Positions 56,517 through 64,000 of a stretch of DNA of 64,000 nucleotides are shown here, one piece after another. A program made the position numbers and the translations under genes. This stretch comes from Hyunsoonleella ulvae (GTDB lineage Bacteria; Bacteroidota; Bacteroidia; Flavobacteriales; Flavobacteriaceae), in assembly GCF_016827605.1 (NCBI RefSeq), contig NZ_JAEPJQ010000004.1, forward strand, positions 248,001 through 312,000, given 5' to 3'. The notes under the pieces are model-generated. The model saw nothing but the letters and a program-made list of their open reading frames with translations, searched no databases and was not told the DNA's origin. The first letter of the stretch is position 1. Each line of letters starts with the position of its first letter.

Positions 56517-57671
56517 ATGAACTATTTCTCTTCAGATTTCAAACTAGGCATATTAGGTGGAGGACAACTTGGTAAAATGTTGTTATACAACACCAGAAAG
56601 TTTGACATTTACACCTGTGTTTTAGATGCTAGTGATACTGCTCCTTCTAAGATTGCATGTGATGAATTTCATTTAGGCGATTTAATGGATTATGATGCGG
56701 TGTATAACTTTGGTAAAAACGTTGATGTTTTAACCATTGAAATTGAAAACGTTAATGTTGATGCCCTAGAAGCTATAGAAAAAGAGGGTGTTAAAGTATA
56801 TCCCGCCTCAAAAACCCTGAGAACCATACAAAACAAGGCTACACAAAAATTATTTTATTTGGATAATGATTTGCCTACCGCTCCGTTTACAAGGTTTGCC
56901 TATCTATCAGAAATTGAAGATGCGATAAGTAATGGCGGACTAAGCTTGCCTTTTGTATGGAAAGCGGCACAATTTGGATACGATGGTAATGGCGTAAAAG
57001 TAGTAAGACAATTATCTGATTTGGAAAATCTACCAAAAGGAGAATGTATCGCTGAGGAATTAATCCCTTTTAAAAATGAATTAGCGGTAATTGTAGCAAG
57101 AAACCCATCAGGGGAGATAAAAACTTTTCCGGTAGTTGAGATGGAGTTCCATCCAGAAGCTAACCAAGTAGAGTATGTAATTTGTCCTGCCAGAATCCCA
57201 GATGACGTTGCACAAAAAGCTAGAAAAGTTGCCTTGGAGGTATCAAAAGCATGTAATCATGTTGGTTTACTAGCTGTTGAGATGTTTCAAACTGAAAATG
57301 ATGCTATTTTAATTAACGAAGTAGCTCCAAGACCCCATAACTCTGGTCACCAAACCATAGAAGCCAGTTATACCTCCCAATTTGAACAACATTTACGCTC
57401 TATTTTAGATTTACCTTTAGGAAGAACCGACAGTAAAGTTGGTGGTGTGATGGTAAATTTAGTTGGTGCAGAAGGGTACTCTGGAAATGTGGTGTATGAA
57501 AACATTGAAAACATACTAACCATGGATGGTGTTACACCACACATTTACGGCAAAAAACAAACACGCCCATTTAGAAAAATGGGACATGTTACCATTGTTA
57601 ATGAAGATTTAAACGAGGCAAGACGTATTGCAGAAGACGTAAAAAAATCAATAAAAGTAATAAGTGAATAA
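56517..57671 (+). CDS. purK: N5-carboxyaminoimidazole ribonucleotide synthase
   Basis: PurK uses ATP and bicarbonate to carboxylate AIR in purine synthesis. The 384-residue ATP-grasp enzyme starts FKLGILGGGQLGKMLLYN, contains FVWKAAQFGYDGNGVKVV and LINEVAPRPHNSGHQTIEAS, and is full length. It overlaps or abuts purE, which uses its product. Both are divergent from the hpt-adk gene. Confidence 0.95.
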   Translation: MNYFSSDFKLGILGGGQLGKMLLYNTRKFDIYTCVLDASDTAPSKIACDEFHLGDLMDYDAVYNFGKNVDVLTIEIENVNVDALEAIEKEGVKVYPASKTLRTIQNKATQKLFYLDNDLPTAPFTRFAYLSEIEDAISNGGLSLPFVWKAAQFGYDGNGVKVVRQLSDLENLPKGECIAEELIPFKNELAVIVARNPSGEIKTFPVVEMEFHPEANQVEYVICPARIPDDVAQKARKVALEVSKACNHVGLLAVEMFQTENDAILINEVAPRPHNSGHQTIEASYTSQFEQHLRSILDLPLGRTDSKVGGVMVNLVGAEGYSGNVVYENIENILTMDGVTPHIYGKKQTRPFRKMGHVTIVNEDLNEARRIAEDVKKSIKVISE

Positions 57672-57672
57672 T

Positions 57673-58155
57673 ATGAAAAAAGTGGGTGTAATAATGGGAA
57701 GCAAAAGTGATCTTCCTGTGATGCAAGATGCGATAGACATCTTAAAAGGTTTTGATATTGAAGTTGAAGTTGATATTGTATCAGCACATCGTACTCCAGA
57801 AAAACTATTCGATTACGGTAAAAATGCCCATACTAGAGGTTTTGCTGTTGTCATTGCCGGTGCTGGTGGCGCAGCCCATTTACCTGGTATGATAGCGTCT
57901 TTATCGCCACTTCCAGTAATAGGCGTACCTGTAAAAAGTAGTAATTCTATTGATGGTTGGGATTCTGTACTATCCATTTTACAAATGCCTGGAGGCGTAC
58001 CCGTAGCTACCGTAGCTTTAAATGGTGCTAAAAATGCTGGAATACTTGCTGCACAAATTATAGGAGCTCATGATACATGTGTTCTAGATAAAGTAATAGC
58101 GTACAAAGAAGGCTTAAAAGTTAAGGTTAACCAGTCTGCTAAAGACCTAAAATAG
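57673..58155 (+). CDS. purE: 5-(carboxyamino)imidazole ribonucleotide mutase
   Basis: PurE moves the carboxyl group of N5-CAIR to C4. The 160 residues start MKKVGVIMGSKSDLPVM at 57673; a GTG three codons upstream overlaps purK but is not family-like. SAHRTPEKLFDYGKNA and GAGGAAHLPGMIA are the active-site motifs. It follows purK after one base. Confidence 0.95.
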   Translation: MKKVGVIMGSKSDLPVMQDAIDILKGFDIEVEVDIVSAHRTPEKLFDYGKNAHTRGFAVVIAGAGGAAHLPGMIASLSPLPVIGVPVKSSNSIDGWDSVLSILQMPGGVPVATVALNGAKNAGILAAQIIGAHDTCVLDKVIAYKEGLKVKVNQSAKDLK

Positions 58156-58156
58156 A

Positions 58157-58183
58157 GAAACCCCGATATAATATCGAGGTTTC
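58157..58183 (+). terminator. Hairpin after purE
   Basis: GAAACCCCGATAT and ATATCGAGGTTTC (58157-58169 with 58171-58183) form a stem with one mismatch right after the purE stop. The following sequence is only weakly T-rich (CATTAGC), so termination may be incomplete. Confidence 0.55.
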
Positions 58184-58264
58184 ATTAGCTATTAACAATA
58201 ATTCTTACGAGTTAAAAGTTAACTCCTCTGAAAAATCAGGGCAAAAATATAAATTAATTATAAA

Positions 58265-58292
58265 TATTTTATTATGCATGCATAATAAAATA
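58265..58292. promoter_or_regulatory. Perfect 28-bp palindrome before the M3 peptidase gene
   Basis: The 28 bases TATTTTATTATGCA followed by its exact complement TGCATAATAAAATA (58265-58292) are a perfect palindrome with the core TTATGCATGCATAA, 26 bases before the ATG. This is the shape of a dimeric repressor or activator site rather than of a terminator. Confidence 0.65.
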
Positions 58293-58318
58293 CTGATTTT
58301 AACATTTTTTTATTAAAT

Positions 58319-60355
58319 ATGATTGAATACGCATCGACGAACGGTTTTAATACCCCATATAACACTGCTCCATTTTCTAAAATTAAAGATGAAGATTATC
58401 TTCCTGCCTTTAAAAAAGCCATTGCAGATGCCAAAGCGGAAATAGATAATATTGTAAACAATGAAGCTTTACCTAGTTTTGAGAATACTATTGAAGCTTT
58501 AGATTTTTCTGGAGAAAAACTAGAAAGAATTTCAAGTATATTCTTTAATTTAAATTCTGCCGAAACCAATGAGAATATTCAAAAAATAGCACAAGACGTA
58601 TCGCCTTTACTTTCAGAATTTAGTAATGATATTACCCTAAACGAAGATTTATTTAAACGTGTAAAGTCAATTTACGATGCTAAAAACGACTTAAATCTCA
58701 CCACAGAACAGCAAACCTTATTAGACAAAAAATACAAAAGCTTTTCTAGAAACGGCGCTAACCTCTCCAAAGACAAAAAAGAGGAGCTACGCGACATTGA
58801 TAAGCAACTAAGCAAGCTAAAATTAAAATTTGGAGAAAATGTACTAGCCGAGACTAATGCTTTTGAAATGCTAATAACTGATGAAGCAGATTTATCTGGA
58901 TTGCCCGATGGTGTCAAAGAAGCTGCGAAACAATTAGCAGAATCTAAAGGCAAAGAAGGCTGGTTATTTACTTTAGACTATCCAAGTTACATCCCCTTTG
59001 TTTCTTATGCAGATAACAGGACACTACGTAAAAAATTAGCATTAGCTGCCGGATCTAAAGGATTTAAAAATAATGATCTTGACAACCAGAGTATTGTTTT
59101 AGACATCGTAAAACTAAGACACAAGCGGGCTAATCTGTTAGGCTATAAAACACATGCGCATTTTGTTTTAGAAGAGCGTATGGCAGAAACACCCGAAAAT
59201 GTTCAGAAATTTTTAAATGAGCTACTGGAAAAAGCAAAACCCGCTGCTGAGCGCGAATTTGCAAGTCTTGAGAATTTTGCCAAAGATTTAGATGGTATCG
59301 ATCAACTCCAAAAATGGGATGGGGCTTATTATGCTGAAAAATTAAAACAAAAACTATTTAGTCTAGATGATGAAAAATTAAAACCATACTTTAAACTAGA
59401 AAACGTGATTAATGGCTCTTTCAAAATAGCTGAAAAGTTATTTGGTTTACATTTTGAGGAAATTAATACCATTGATAAATATCACAATGATGTTTTAACC
59501 TATAAAGTAACTGATAGCAAAGGTAAGTTTGTAGCTATATTTTATGCAGATTATTTTCCAAGACCAGGGAAACGTAATGGTGCGTGGATGACAGTTTACA
59601 AACCGCAATACATAAAAAACGGAGAAAATAGCAGGCCACACATTTCCATAGTCTGTAACTTCACGAAACCTACTAAAACCAAACCTTCACTATTAACATT
59701 TAACGAAGTTACTACCTTATTTCATGAGTTTGGACATGCGCTGCACGGCATGCTGGCAAACACCACCTACCCAAGTTTATCAGGCACTAGTGTGTTTTGG
59801 GATTTTGTAGAATTGCCAAGTCAGGTTATGGAAAACTGGTGTTATGAAAAAGAGGCTCTTGAATTATTTGCAACACATTATGAGACTGGAGCATTGATTC
59901 CGATGGATTTAGTTGAAAAAATTAAAGCGTCAGCGACATTCCATGAAGGCATGCAAACCCTGCGCCAACTAAGCTTTGGATTATTGGATATGAGTTGGTA
60001 CGGACAAGACCCTACAGGTATCACAAACGTTAAAGCACATGAAAGTGATGCCTTTAAAAACACTAAACTCTATCCTGATGTTGCAGAAAATTGTATGAGT
60101 ACCGCTTTTGCCCATATCTTTCAAGGAGGTTATTCTTCTGGGTATTACAGTTATAAATGGGCAGAAGTTTTAGATGCTGATGCATTTGAATATTTTAAAG
60201 AAGAAGGTATTTTTAATACAACAGTTGCCAATAAATTTAAAGATAATGTATTAAGCAAAGGTGGGACAGAAAACCCAATGACACTTTATAAACGCTTTAG
60301 GGGGCAAGAGCCTAAGCCTGAGGCTTTACTGAAACGTGCAGGATTGTTGAAATAA
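58319..60355 (+). CDS. M3-family peptidyl-dipeptidase (Dcp-like)
   Basis: A 678-residue cytosolic zinc metallopeptidase related to Dcp and oligopeptidase A, which clear short peptides. The HExxH motif is HEFGH (469-473) with the downstream FWDFVELPSQVMENW supplying the third ligand Glu; GYSSGYYSYKWAEVLDADAF is near the C-terminus. No signal peptide. It has a single-gene spacer and the palindromic site upstream. Together with the peptide transporter locus it suggests peptide use. Confidence 0.93.
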   Translation: MIEYASTNGFNTPYNTAPFSKIKDEDYLPAFKKAIADAKAEIDNIVNNEALPSFENTIEALDFSGEKLERISSIFFNLNSAETNENIQKIAQDVSPLLSEFSNDITLNEDLFKRVKSIYDAKNDLNLTTEQQTLLDKKYKSFSRNGANLSKDKKEELRDIDKQLSKLKLKFGENVLAETNAFEMLITDEADLSGLPDGVKEAAKQLAESKGKEGWLFTLDYPSYIPFVSYADNRTLRKKLALAAGSKGFKNNDLDNQSIVLDIVKLRHKRANLLGYKTHAHFVLEERMAETPENVQKFLNELLEKAKPAAEREFASLENFAKDLDGIDQLQKWDGAYYAEKLKQKLFSLDDEKLKPYFKLENVINGSFKIAEKLFGLHFEEINTIDKYHNDVLTYKVTDSKGKFVAIFYADYFPRPGKRNGAWMTVYKPQYIKNGENSRPHISIVCNFTKPTKTKPSLLTFNEVTTLFHEFGHALHGMLANTTYPSLSGTSVFWDFVELPSQVMENWCYEKEALELFATHYETGALIPMDLVEKIKASATFHEGMQTLRQLSFGLLDMSWYGQDPTGITNVKAHESDAFKNTKLYPDVAENCMSTAFAHIFQGGYSSGYYSYKWAEVLDADAFEYFKEEGIFNTTVANKFKDNVLSKGGTENPMTLYKRFRGQEPKPEALLKRAGLLK

Positions 60356-60374
60356 GTTGATACCTCTTTCTGTC

Positions 60375-60394
60375 ATTCCTGCGTAGGCAGGAAT
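60375..60394. repeat. Dispersed hairpin repeat
   Basis: ATTCCTGC-GTAG-GCAGGAAT (60375-60394), preceded by GTC, is a perfect 8-bp stem. It is the same unit as at 40716-40758 and fills the spacer after the M3 peptidase gene; possibly a terminator aid. Confidence 0.6.
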
Positions 60395-60533
60395 CCAATT
60401 AGTAGAAAACTGAATTCCACATCATACTTCGGTTAAGTTCAGTGGAACAATGCGGATGACAAATAGCTTAGGGAAGTTTATGGAAACCAAAGCAACTAAA
60501 ACGAAAAAACGGTATTTATTTATAATGAAACAA

Positions 60534-60580
60534 TAAACTTTCAATAATTATTGAAAGTTTAGAAATTATTTATATCTTTG
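60534..60580 (+). promoter_or_regulatory. Promoter and operator of the GbsR-like regulator gene
   Basis: A 28-bp perfect palindrome (60534-60561, core AACTTTCAATAATTATTGAAAG) overlaps the -33 box TTG (60551-60553). After 19 bases comes TATCTTTG (60573-60580), a perfect -7 element. A near copy of the palindrome lies at 61121-61148 (25 of 28 bases equal). This looks like an autoregulatory operator. Confidence 0.75.
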
Positions 60581-60604
60581 TAACAGAATTTAAAATTACT
60601 GATT

Positions 60605-61108
60605 TTGGAATATCAAGAAGCCAAAGAAAAATTTATTAGTACCTGGGGAAGTTTAGGATCTATGTGGGGTATCAATAAAGCTATGGCTCAAATTCAATCA
60701 TTGTTGTTCATTTCTACAAAACCATTATCCATGGAAGAGATTATGGAAGAACTTAAAATTTCTCGTGGTAACACTAGCATGAATCTCCGCCAATTAATGG
60801 ATTGGGGTATTGTTACTAAAGAGTTGGTACCAGGGGAACGTAAAGAATTCTTTAGCACAGAAAAAGATGTACAAGAACTAGCGAGGCATATTGCAAAAGA
60901 ACGTAGCCGTAGAGAAATAAAACCAGTAATAAAAGTTTTGAAAGAAGTTAGCTCCATTAAAGACGACGGCACTGCAAAAACAAAAGAATTAATTAAACAA
61001 ACCAAAGCGTTACATGATTTAGCCGATACTGCTGATTCCCTATTAAACAAAATAGCAAACCAAGAACAAAACTGGATTACTAAATCATTAATGAAATTAT
61101 TTAAATAA
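60605..61108 (+). CDS. GbsR/MarR-family winged-helix transcriptional regulator
   Basis: A 167-residue protein starting with TTG at 60605 (MEYQEAKEKFISTWGSLGSM); no upstream ATG is in frame. The winged-helix region is seen at about residues 37-85 (STKPLSMEEIMEELKISRGN, TSMNLRQLMDWGIVTKELVP), followed by a helical C-terminal part. GbsR proteins usually repress and sense osmolytes or small molecules. Two matching 28-bp palindromes flank its gene, so it probably controls itself and the downstream membrane genes. Confidence 0.85.
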   Translation: MEYQEAKEKFISTWGSLGSMWGINKAMAQIQSLLFISTKPLSMEEIMEELKISRGNTSMNLRQLMDWGIVTKELVPGERKEFFSTEKDVQELARHIAKERSRREIKPVIKVLKEVSSIKDDGTAKTKELIKQTKALHDLADTADSLLNKIANQEQNWITKSLMKLFK

Positions 61109-61120
61109 AAAAATTTGAAT

Positions 61121-61148
61121 TTAACTTTCAATATTTTTTGAAAGTTTA
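61121..61148 (+). promoter_or_regulatory. Second operator copy before the membrane-protein genes
   Basis: The 28 bases from 61121 keep 25 of the 28 positions of the palindrome at 60534 (core AACTTTCAATATTTTTTGAAAG), with the same arm spacing. It ends 12 bases before the ATG of the first membrane-protein gene. A clear TAnnTTTG is not visible here. Confidence 0.7.
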
Positions 61149-61160
61149 AAAATATTAAAA

Positions 61161-61511
61161 ATGAATTATAACATTGCCACATACTGTCTGTACATACCTA
61201 TTATTTTTTTCATAATGATTTATGTAGGATGGTTATTCTATAAACATGGAGAATTATTTCTTCTAAATCTATTCAGGGACACATCTCTGGTAAAGAGTAT
61301 CAATAACCTATTGTTAATAGGTTACTACTTAGTAAATCTTGGTTATGCCATAATTACCATTGCTTATTGGGAAAACATACACTCAATTCAAGAAATGTTA
61401 AACACTTTAAGTTACCATTTGGGAATAATAATACTTGGTCTTGCCATATTACATTACAACAATGTGTTTTGGCTTACCTATCTCGTAAAATACAAATCAA
61501 TAAAACAATAA
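61161..61511 (+). CDS. Small four-segment membrane protein (paralogue 1)
   Basis: The 116-residue protein has about four hydrophobic segments, starting MNYNIATYCLYIPIIFFIMI, then IYVGWLFYKHGELFLLNLF and LLLIGYYLVNLGYAIITI. It aligns with the next gene (IYV--LFYKHGELF / IYVSKTLFKNGKLF; LIGYYLVNLGYA / EIGFYLINIGWA), so the two are tandem duplicates. No named family is recognised. It starts 52 bases after the regulator gene. Confidence 0.75.
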   Translation: MNYNIATYCLYIPIIFFIMIYVGWLFYKHGELFLLNLFRDTSLVKSINNLLLIGYYLVNLGYAIITIAYWENIHSIQEMLNTLSYHLGIIILGLAILHYNNVFWLTYLVKYKSIKQ

Positions 61512-61514
61512 ATC

Positions 61515-61913
61515 ATGGAGAATTCAAAAATCATTATCGGCTATTTAATCTATTTACCATTAGTAATAACCCTCACAATTTATGTCTCTAAAACACTTTT
61601 TAAAAATGGAAAGTTATTTATGATAGATATATTTAAAGGGAAAGAAGACATAGCCACTGCAACCAATAAACTATTTGAAATAGGGTTTTATCTCATAAAC
61701 ATTGGTTGGGCTATGTTAATTTTAAAAATCTCTTACTACAGTAGTAGTGGAATGAGTTACCAAGCCCTTATTGAAATACTAAGCAAAAAAATTGGTGGGT
61801 TTTCAATCTACTTAGGGATAATGTTATTTATTAATTTGTTCTTTTTCTTTAGAGGAAGACGAATTTCTAGGCAGACTAGTAAAAATGTAAAGCCTCAACC
61901 TAATAACTCATAA
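61515..61913 (+). CDS. Small membrane protein (paralogue 2)
   Basis: The 132-residue protein shares the pattern of the preceding one: IGYLIYLPLVITLTIYVSKT, LFKNGKLFMIDIFKG, KLFEIGFYLINIGWAMLILK. It has about four hydrophobic segments and a longer basic C-terminus (RGRRISRQTSKNVKPQ). It begins three bases after the previous stop. Tandem paralogues in one operon suggest a hetero-oligomer (inference). Confidence 0.75.
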   Translation: MENSKIIIGYLIYLPLVITLTIYVSKTLFKNGKLFMIDIFKGKEDIATATNKLFEIGFYLINIGWAMLILKISYYSSSGMSYQALIEILSKKIGGFSIYLGIMLFINLFFFFRGRRISRQTSKNVKPQPNNS

Positions 61914-61917
61914 TATC

Positions 61918-62265
61918 ATGAAAATTTTGCATTGTGCAAACTGTTGCTTTTATATTTTAACAATTATACCATACATAACTATTTATTTTGTTATGTATGG
62001 TATGTATGCACAGTTTTTACTTGGTGTTATTCAGCTTATTTTAGCACTAATTTTACTTTTTTCTTTAAAAAAATTCAACTTAGACATCAGGAAGCATATG
62101 AAAAGATACTGGATGTCTGTTTTGGGAATATTATCATTTATTTGGGTAATTTCTAAATCATCTGGAATTAAAGATGATGTAATACAGGTCTTATTTGTTT
62201 TTGTAATTCCAATGATAATTGCTAGCTATTTTGTTTACATAACATATTTAATTCAAAAACAATGA
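61918..62265 (+). CDS. Third small membrane protein of the operon
   Basis: A 115-residue protein of four hydrophobic segments (MKILHCANCCFYILTIIPYI, then IQLILALILLFSLKKF and VLFVFVIPMIIASYFVYITY). No resemblance to the two preceding paralogues beyond hydrophobicity, and no named family recognised. Its stop overlaps the next start by four bases (ATGA). Confidence 0.7.
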   Translation: MKILHCANCCFYILTIIPYITIYFVMYGMYAQFLLGVIQLILALILLFSLKKFNLDIRKHMKRYWMSVLGILSFIWVISKSSGIKDDVIQVLFVFVIPMIIASYFVYITYLIQKQ

Positions 62266-63161
62266 GAACAATAATAATTGCAGGTGGAAGCGGATTTCTT
62301 GGACAAGTGTTAAACGCATATTTTATAGCAAAAAACTATAACGTTAAAATCCTAACCAGAAACCCCAAACAAAAGAACGATATTTTATGGGATGGAAAAA
62401 ATTTAGGCACATGGACTGAAGCTCTTGAAGGCTCAGAAGCATTAATCAATCTAACTGGTAAATCTGTTAATTGTAGATATACCAAGAAAAACAAAAAGTT
62501 AATCCACGATTCCAGAATAGAGTCTACACATATACTTGGTCTAGCCATAAACCTTTGTAAAAAACCGCCCAAAGTATGGCTAAACTCTTCTACAGCTACT
62601 ATTTACAGAAATTCTTATGATAAAAAAATGTGTGAAATCAACGGAGAAATTGGAGATGACTTTTCTATGAATATCGCGAAATCCTGGGAATCAGTTTTTA
62701 AAAAAACTGTTACAGCGAAAACCAGAAAAGTGATTTTAAGAACATCCATCGTTCTGGGTAAAAACGGAGGGGCTTTAATCCCACTCAAAAACCTTGTAAG
62801 GTTTGGTTTTGGTGGTAAACAAGGCTCGGGAAAACAAAAAGTAAGCTGGATTCATGAATCTGATTTCTGTGAAGCCATAAATTTTTTAATTAGGAATAAA
62901 GATCTTGATGGGGTATTCAATTTATGTGTACCAGAGCCTATCGATAATTTTACTCTAATGAGAACACTGAGAAAGGTCATGAAAGTGTCTTTTGGAATCT
63001 CTCATCCAATATCATTGTTAAATTTGGGAGCTAAGATAATTGGTACCGAAACTGAACTTATTTTAAAAAGTAGATATGTAATCCCTAAACGTTTACTGAA
63101 TAATGGTTTTGTATTTGAATATCCAAATATTGAAAAGGCATTGTTAAACCTCAAAGAATAA
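62262..63161 (+). CDS. TIGR01777-type NAD-dependent epimerase (YfcH-like)
   Basis: A 299-residue extended-SDR protein. It starts with the cofactor loop IIIAGGSGFLGQVLNAYF and has NDILWDGKNLGTWTEALEG, LINLTGKSVNCRYTKKNKKL, VWLNSSTATIYRNS and VILRTSIVLGKNGGALIPLK, all signatures of this group, plus the DUF1731-like end. The catalytic Tyr/Lys of ordinary SDRs is not obvious. The group's reaction is unknown. It overlaps the membrane-protein gene before it and is 5 bases from the DUF2071 gene. Confidence 0.88.
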   Translation: MRTIIIAGGSGFLGQVLNAYFIAKNYNVKILTRNPKQKNDILWDGKNLGTWTEALEGSEALINLTGKSVNCRYTKKNKKLIHDSRIESTHILGLAINLCKKPPKVWLNSSTATIYRNSYDKKMCEINGEIGDDFSMNIAKSWESVFKKTVTAKTRKVILRTSIVLGKNGGALIPLKNLVRFGFGGKQGSGKQKVSWIHESDFCEAINFLIRNKDLDGVFNLCVPEPIDNFTLMRTLRKVMKVSFGISHPISLLNLGAKIIGTETELILKSRYVIPKRLLNNGFVFEYPNIEKALLNLKE

Positions 63162-63166
63162 CAAAA

Positions 63167-63766
63167 ATGACATTTTTAAAAGCCAATTGGGAAAACTTAT
63201 TATTGATTAATTACGCGGTAGATCCAGATCTATTACTACCATATATACCTAATGGAACTGCCCTAGACCTTTTTAATGGAAAATGCTACATAAGCATAGT
63301 AGGGTTCATGTTTAAAAATACTAAAGTGCTTGGTTTAAAACTTAAAAACCACATTAATTTTGAAGAAGTTAATCTTAGATTTTATGTAAAACAAAACAAC
63401 AAAAGAGGTGTTGTTTTTATAAAAGAAATTGTACCAAAACCCCTAATCACTTTTGTAGCAAATTCAATTTACAAAGAACACTACGAAACTATGAAAATGA
63501 AGCACAATGTAAATGAAAACAAAAACTCAAATTTTTATGAATATAAATGGTTAATCAATGAGGAATGGCAGTCTATTTCTGTTACAACAGAAAAGATTCC
63601 TAAAATTATAATAGAAGACACATTGGATGAATTTATAACTGAACACTATTTTGGTTATACTAAAAATGGTCTTAAAACTCTAGAGTATGAAGTTGAGCAT
63701 CCAAGGTGGAAGCATTTAGTAGTAAAAGAGTATGATATTGATGTTGATTTTGAAAAAACATACTGA
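63167..63766 (+). CDS. DUF2071 (YqjF-like) protein, truncated by an in-frame TGA
   Basis: The 199-residue frame starts MTFLKANWENLLLINYAVDP and contains LLPYIPNGTALDLFNGKCYI, VNLRFYVKQNNKRGVVFIKE and VEHPRWKHLVVKEYDIDVDF, the DUF2071 fold. It ends at a TGA (63764-63766) directly after EKTY. The same frame continues for 36 more sense codons with a family-like C-terminus, so the true gene was about 236 residues and this TGA, one change from GGA (Gly), is probably a nonsense mutation or an error. Function of DUF2071 is unknown. Confidence 0.8.
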   Translation: MTFLKANWENLLLINYAVDPDLLLPYIPNGTALDLFNGKCYISIVGFMFKNTKVLGLKLKNHINFEEVNLRFYVKQNNKRGVVFIKEIVPKPLITFVANSIYKEHYETMKMKHNVNENKNSNFYEYKWLINEEWQSISVTTEKIPKIIIEDTLDEFITEHYFGYTKNGLKTLEYEVEHPRWKHLVVKEYDIDVDFEKTY

Positions 63767-63877
63767 CATACTTTTAAATTTTTAAATGATATAAAGCCAG
63801 AATCTGTAATTCTGTCAATAGGTTCTAAAATTAGTGTTAAGAGTAAAAAAAGGCTTCAGAATCAAATTCTTAGATAA
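63767..63877 (+). pseudogene. Continuation of the DUF2071 frame beyond the TGA
   Basis: Thirty-six sense codons follow the TGA in the same frame up to TAA at 63875-63877. They encode HTFKFLNDIKPESVILSIGS and then KISVKSKK, matching the usual C-terminal pattern FLN---P-SV-L--GS-I-V of the family. This stretch would otherwise be called non-coding. Confidence 0.65.
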
Positions 63878-63926
63878 AATGAAAATTTTACCTTATTTTT
63901 GAAATTCAAAAAAAAGAGCTACACGA

Positions 63927-64000
63927 ATGCCCAACCATAAAATTGATCCTAACAAGTGGATTGACCTTTACTCTGATTACCTATTCAATTACACTATAAC
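63927..64000 (+). CDS. ECF-type sigma-70 factor (5' part, cut by window edge)
   Basis: From the ATG at 63927 the frame reads MPNHKIDPNKWIDLYSDYLF then NYTI and runs off the window. The pattern DPNKW-D-Y-DYL-N is the usual opening of ECF sigma-70 factors in flavobacteria. TATTTTTG (63894-63901) is a good -7 element without a -33. Only 24 codons are visible. Confidence 0.6.
   Translation, partial: MPNHKIDPNKWIDLYSDYLFNYTI

Noticed and set aside
63764-63766. TGA read as tryptophan or selenocysteine
   Set aside because: The family position is a glycine, one base away (GGA), and no selenocysteine context was seen; a point mutation or error is simpler.
1-64000. tRNA, rRNA, CRISPR array or prophage
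   Set aside because: Reading the spacers gave no cloverleaf, no regularly spaced repeats with spacers and no phage-type genes; small RNAs cannot be ruled out by eye.

Overview
The window is a stretch of chromosome from a member of the Bacteroidota, most likely a marine-type Flavobacteriaceae. Evidence for this is the low GC content, a SusC/SusD pair, two proteins with type IX secretion (T9SS) C-terminal sorting domains, the near absence of Shine-Dalgarno sequences, and promoters of the Bacteroidota type (TTG, about 19 bases, TAnnTTTG). No rRNA, tRNA, CRISPR array, prophage or transposase was seen.

Positions 1-14459 (minus strand) hold the merged str/S10/spc ribosomal-protein operon, transcribed right to left: rpsL, rpsG, fusA, rpsJ, then rplC to rpmJ, with rpmJ cut by the window edge. 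tuf is not between fusA and rpsJ, and neither adk nor map is between secY and infA; adk appears 55 kb away fused to hpt. A strong flavobacterial promoter lies before rpsL. A terminator-like hairpin plus several repeat hairpins interrupt the operon between rpsJ and rplC.

Positions 14683-24038 (plus) encode an Omp85-type outer-membrane protein and a four-gene locus: SusC, SusD, a T9SS-exported subtilisin-like protease and a surface lipoprotein. This looks like a protein or peptide utilisation locus. Positions 24114-36456 hold housekeeping and signalling genes: rlmB, a rhomboid protease, rarA, a three-gene cell-envelope operon (lipoprotein, DUF5723 barrel, coiled-coil protein), a HAD phosphatase, a deacetylase-like protein, radC, a hybrid histidine kinase overlapped by a FIST sensor gene, and a MOSC protein.

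Positions 36537-50680 hold a LysM amidase, a TlpA-like lipoprotein enclosed by perfect inverted repeats (a candidate undescribed gene cassette), mpl, a TPR protein, a 2042-residue alpha-2-macroglobulin, a LytTR two-component pair and a DoxX protein. Positions 50740-60355 hold a lipoprotein, a T9SS M64 peptidase, an SDR, a DUF4136 lipoprotein, obgE, an hpt-adk fusion divergent from purK-purE, and an M3 peptidase behind a perfect 28-bp palindrome.

Positions 60534-63877 hold a GbsR/MarR-like regulator with two nearly identical 28-bp operators, three small membrane proteins (two of them tandem paralogues), a TIGR01777 epimerase and a DUF2071 gene broken by an in-frame TGA. An ECF-type sigma factor gene starts at the right edge. 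Intergenic spacers are rich in dispersed palindromic repeats. All family assignments are by recognition of motifs in the sequence; no database search was run.
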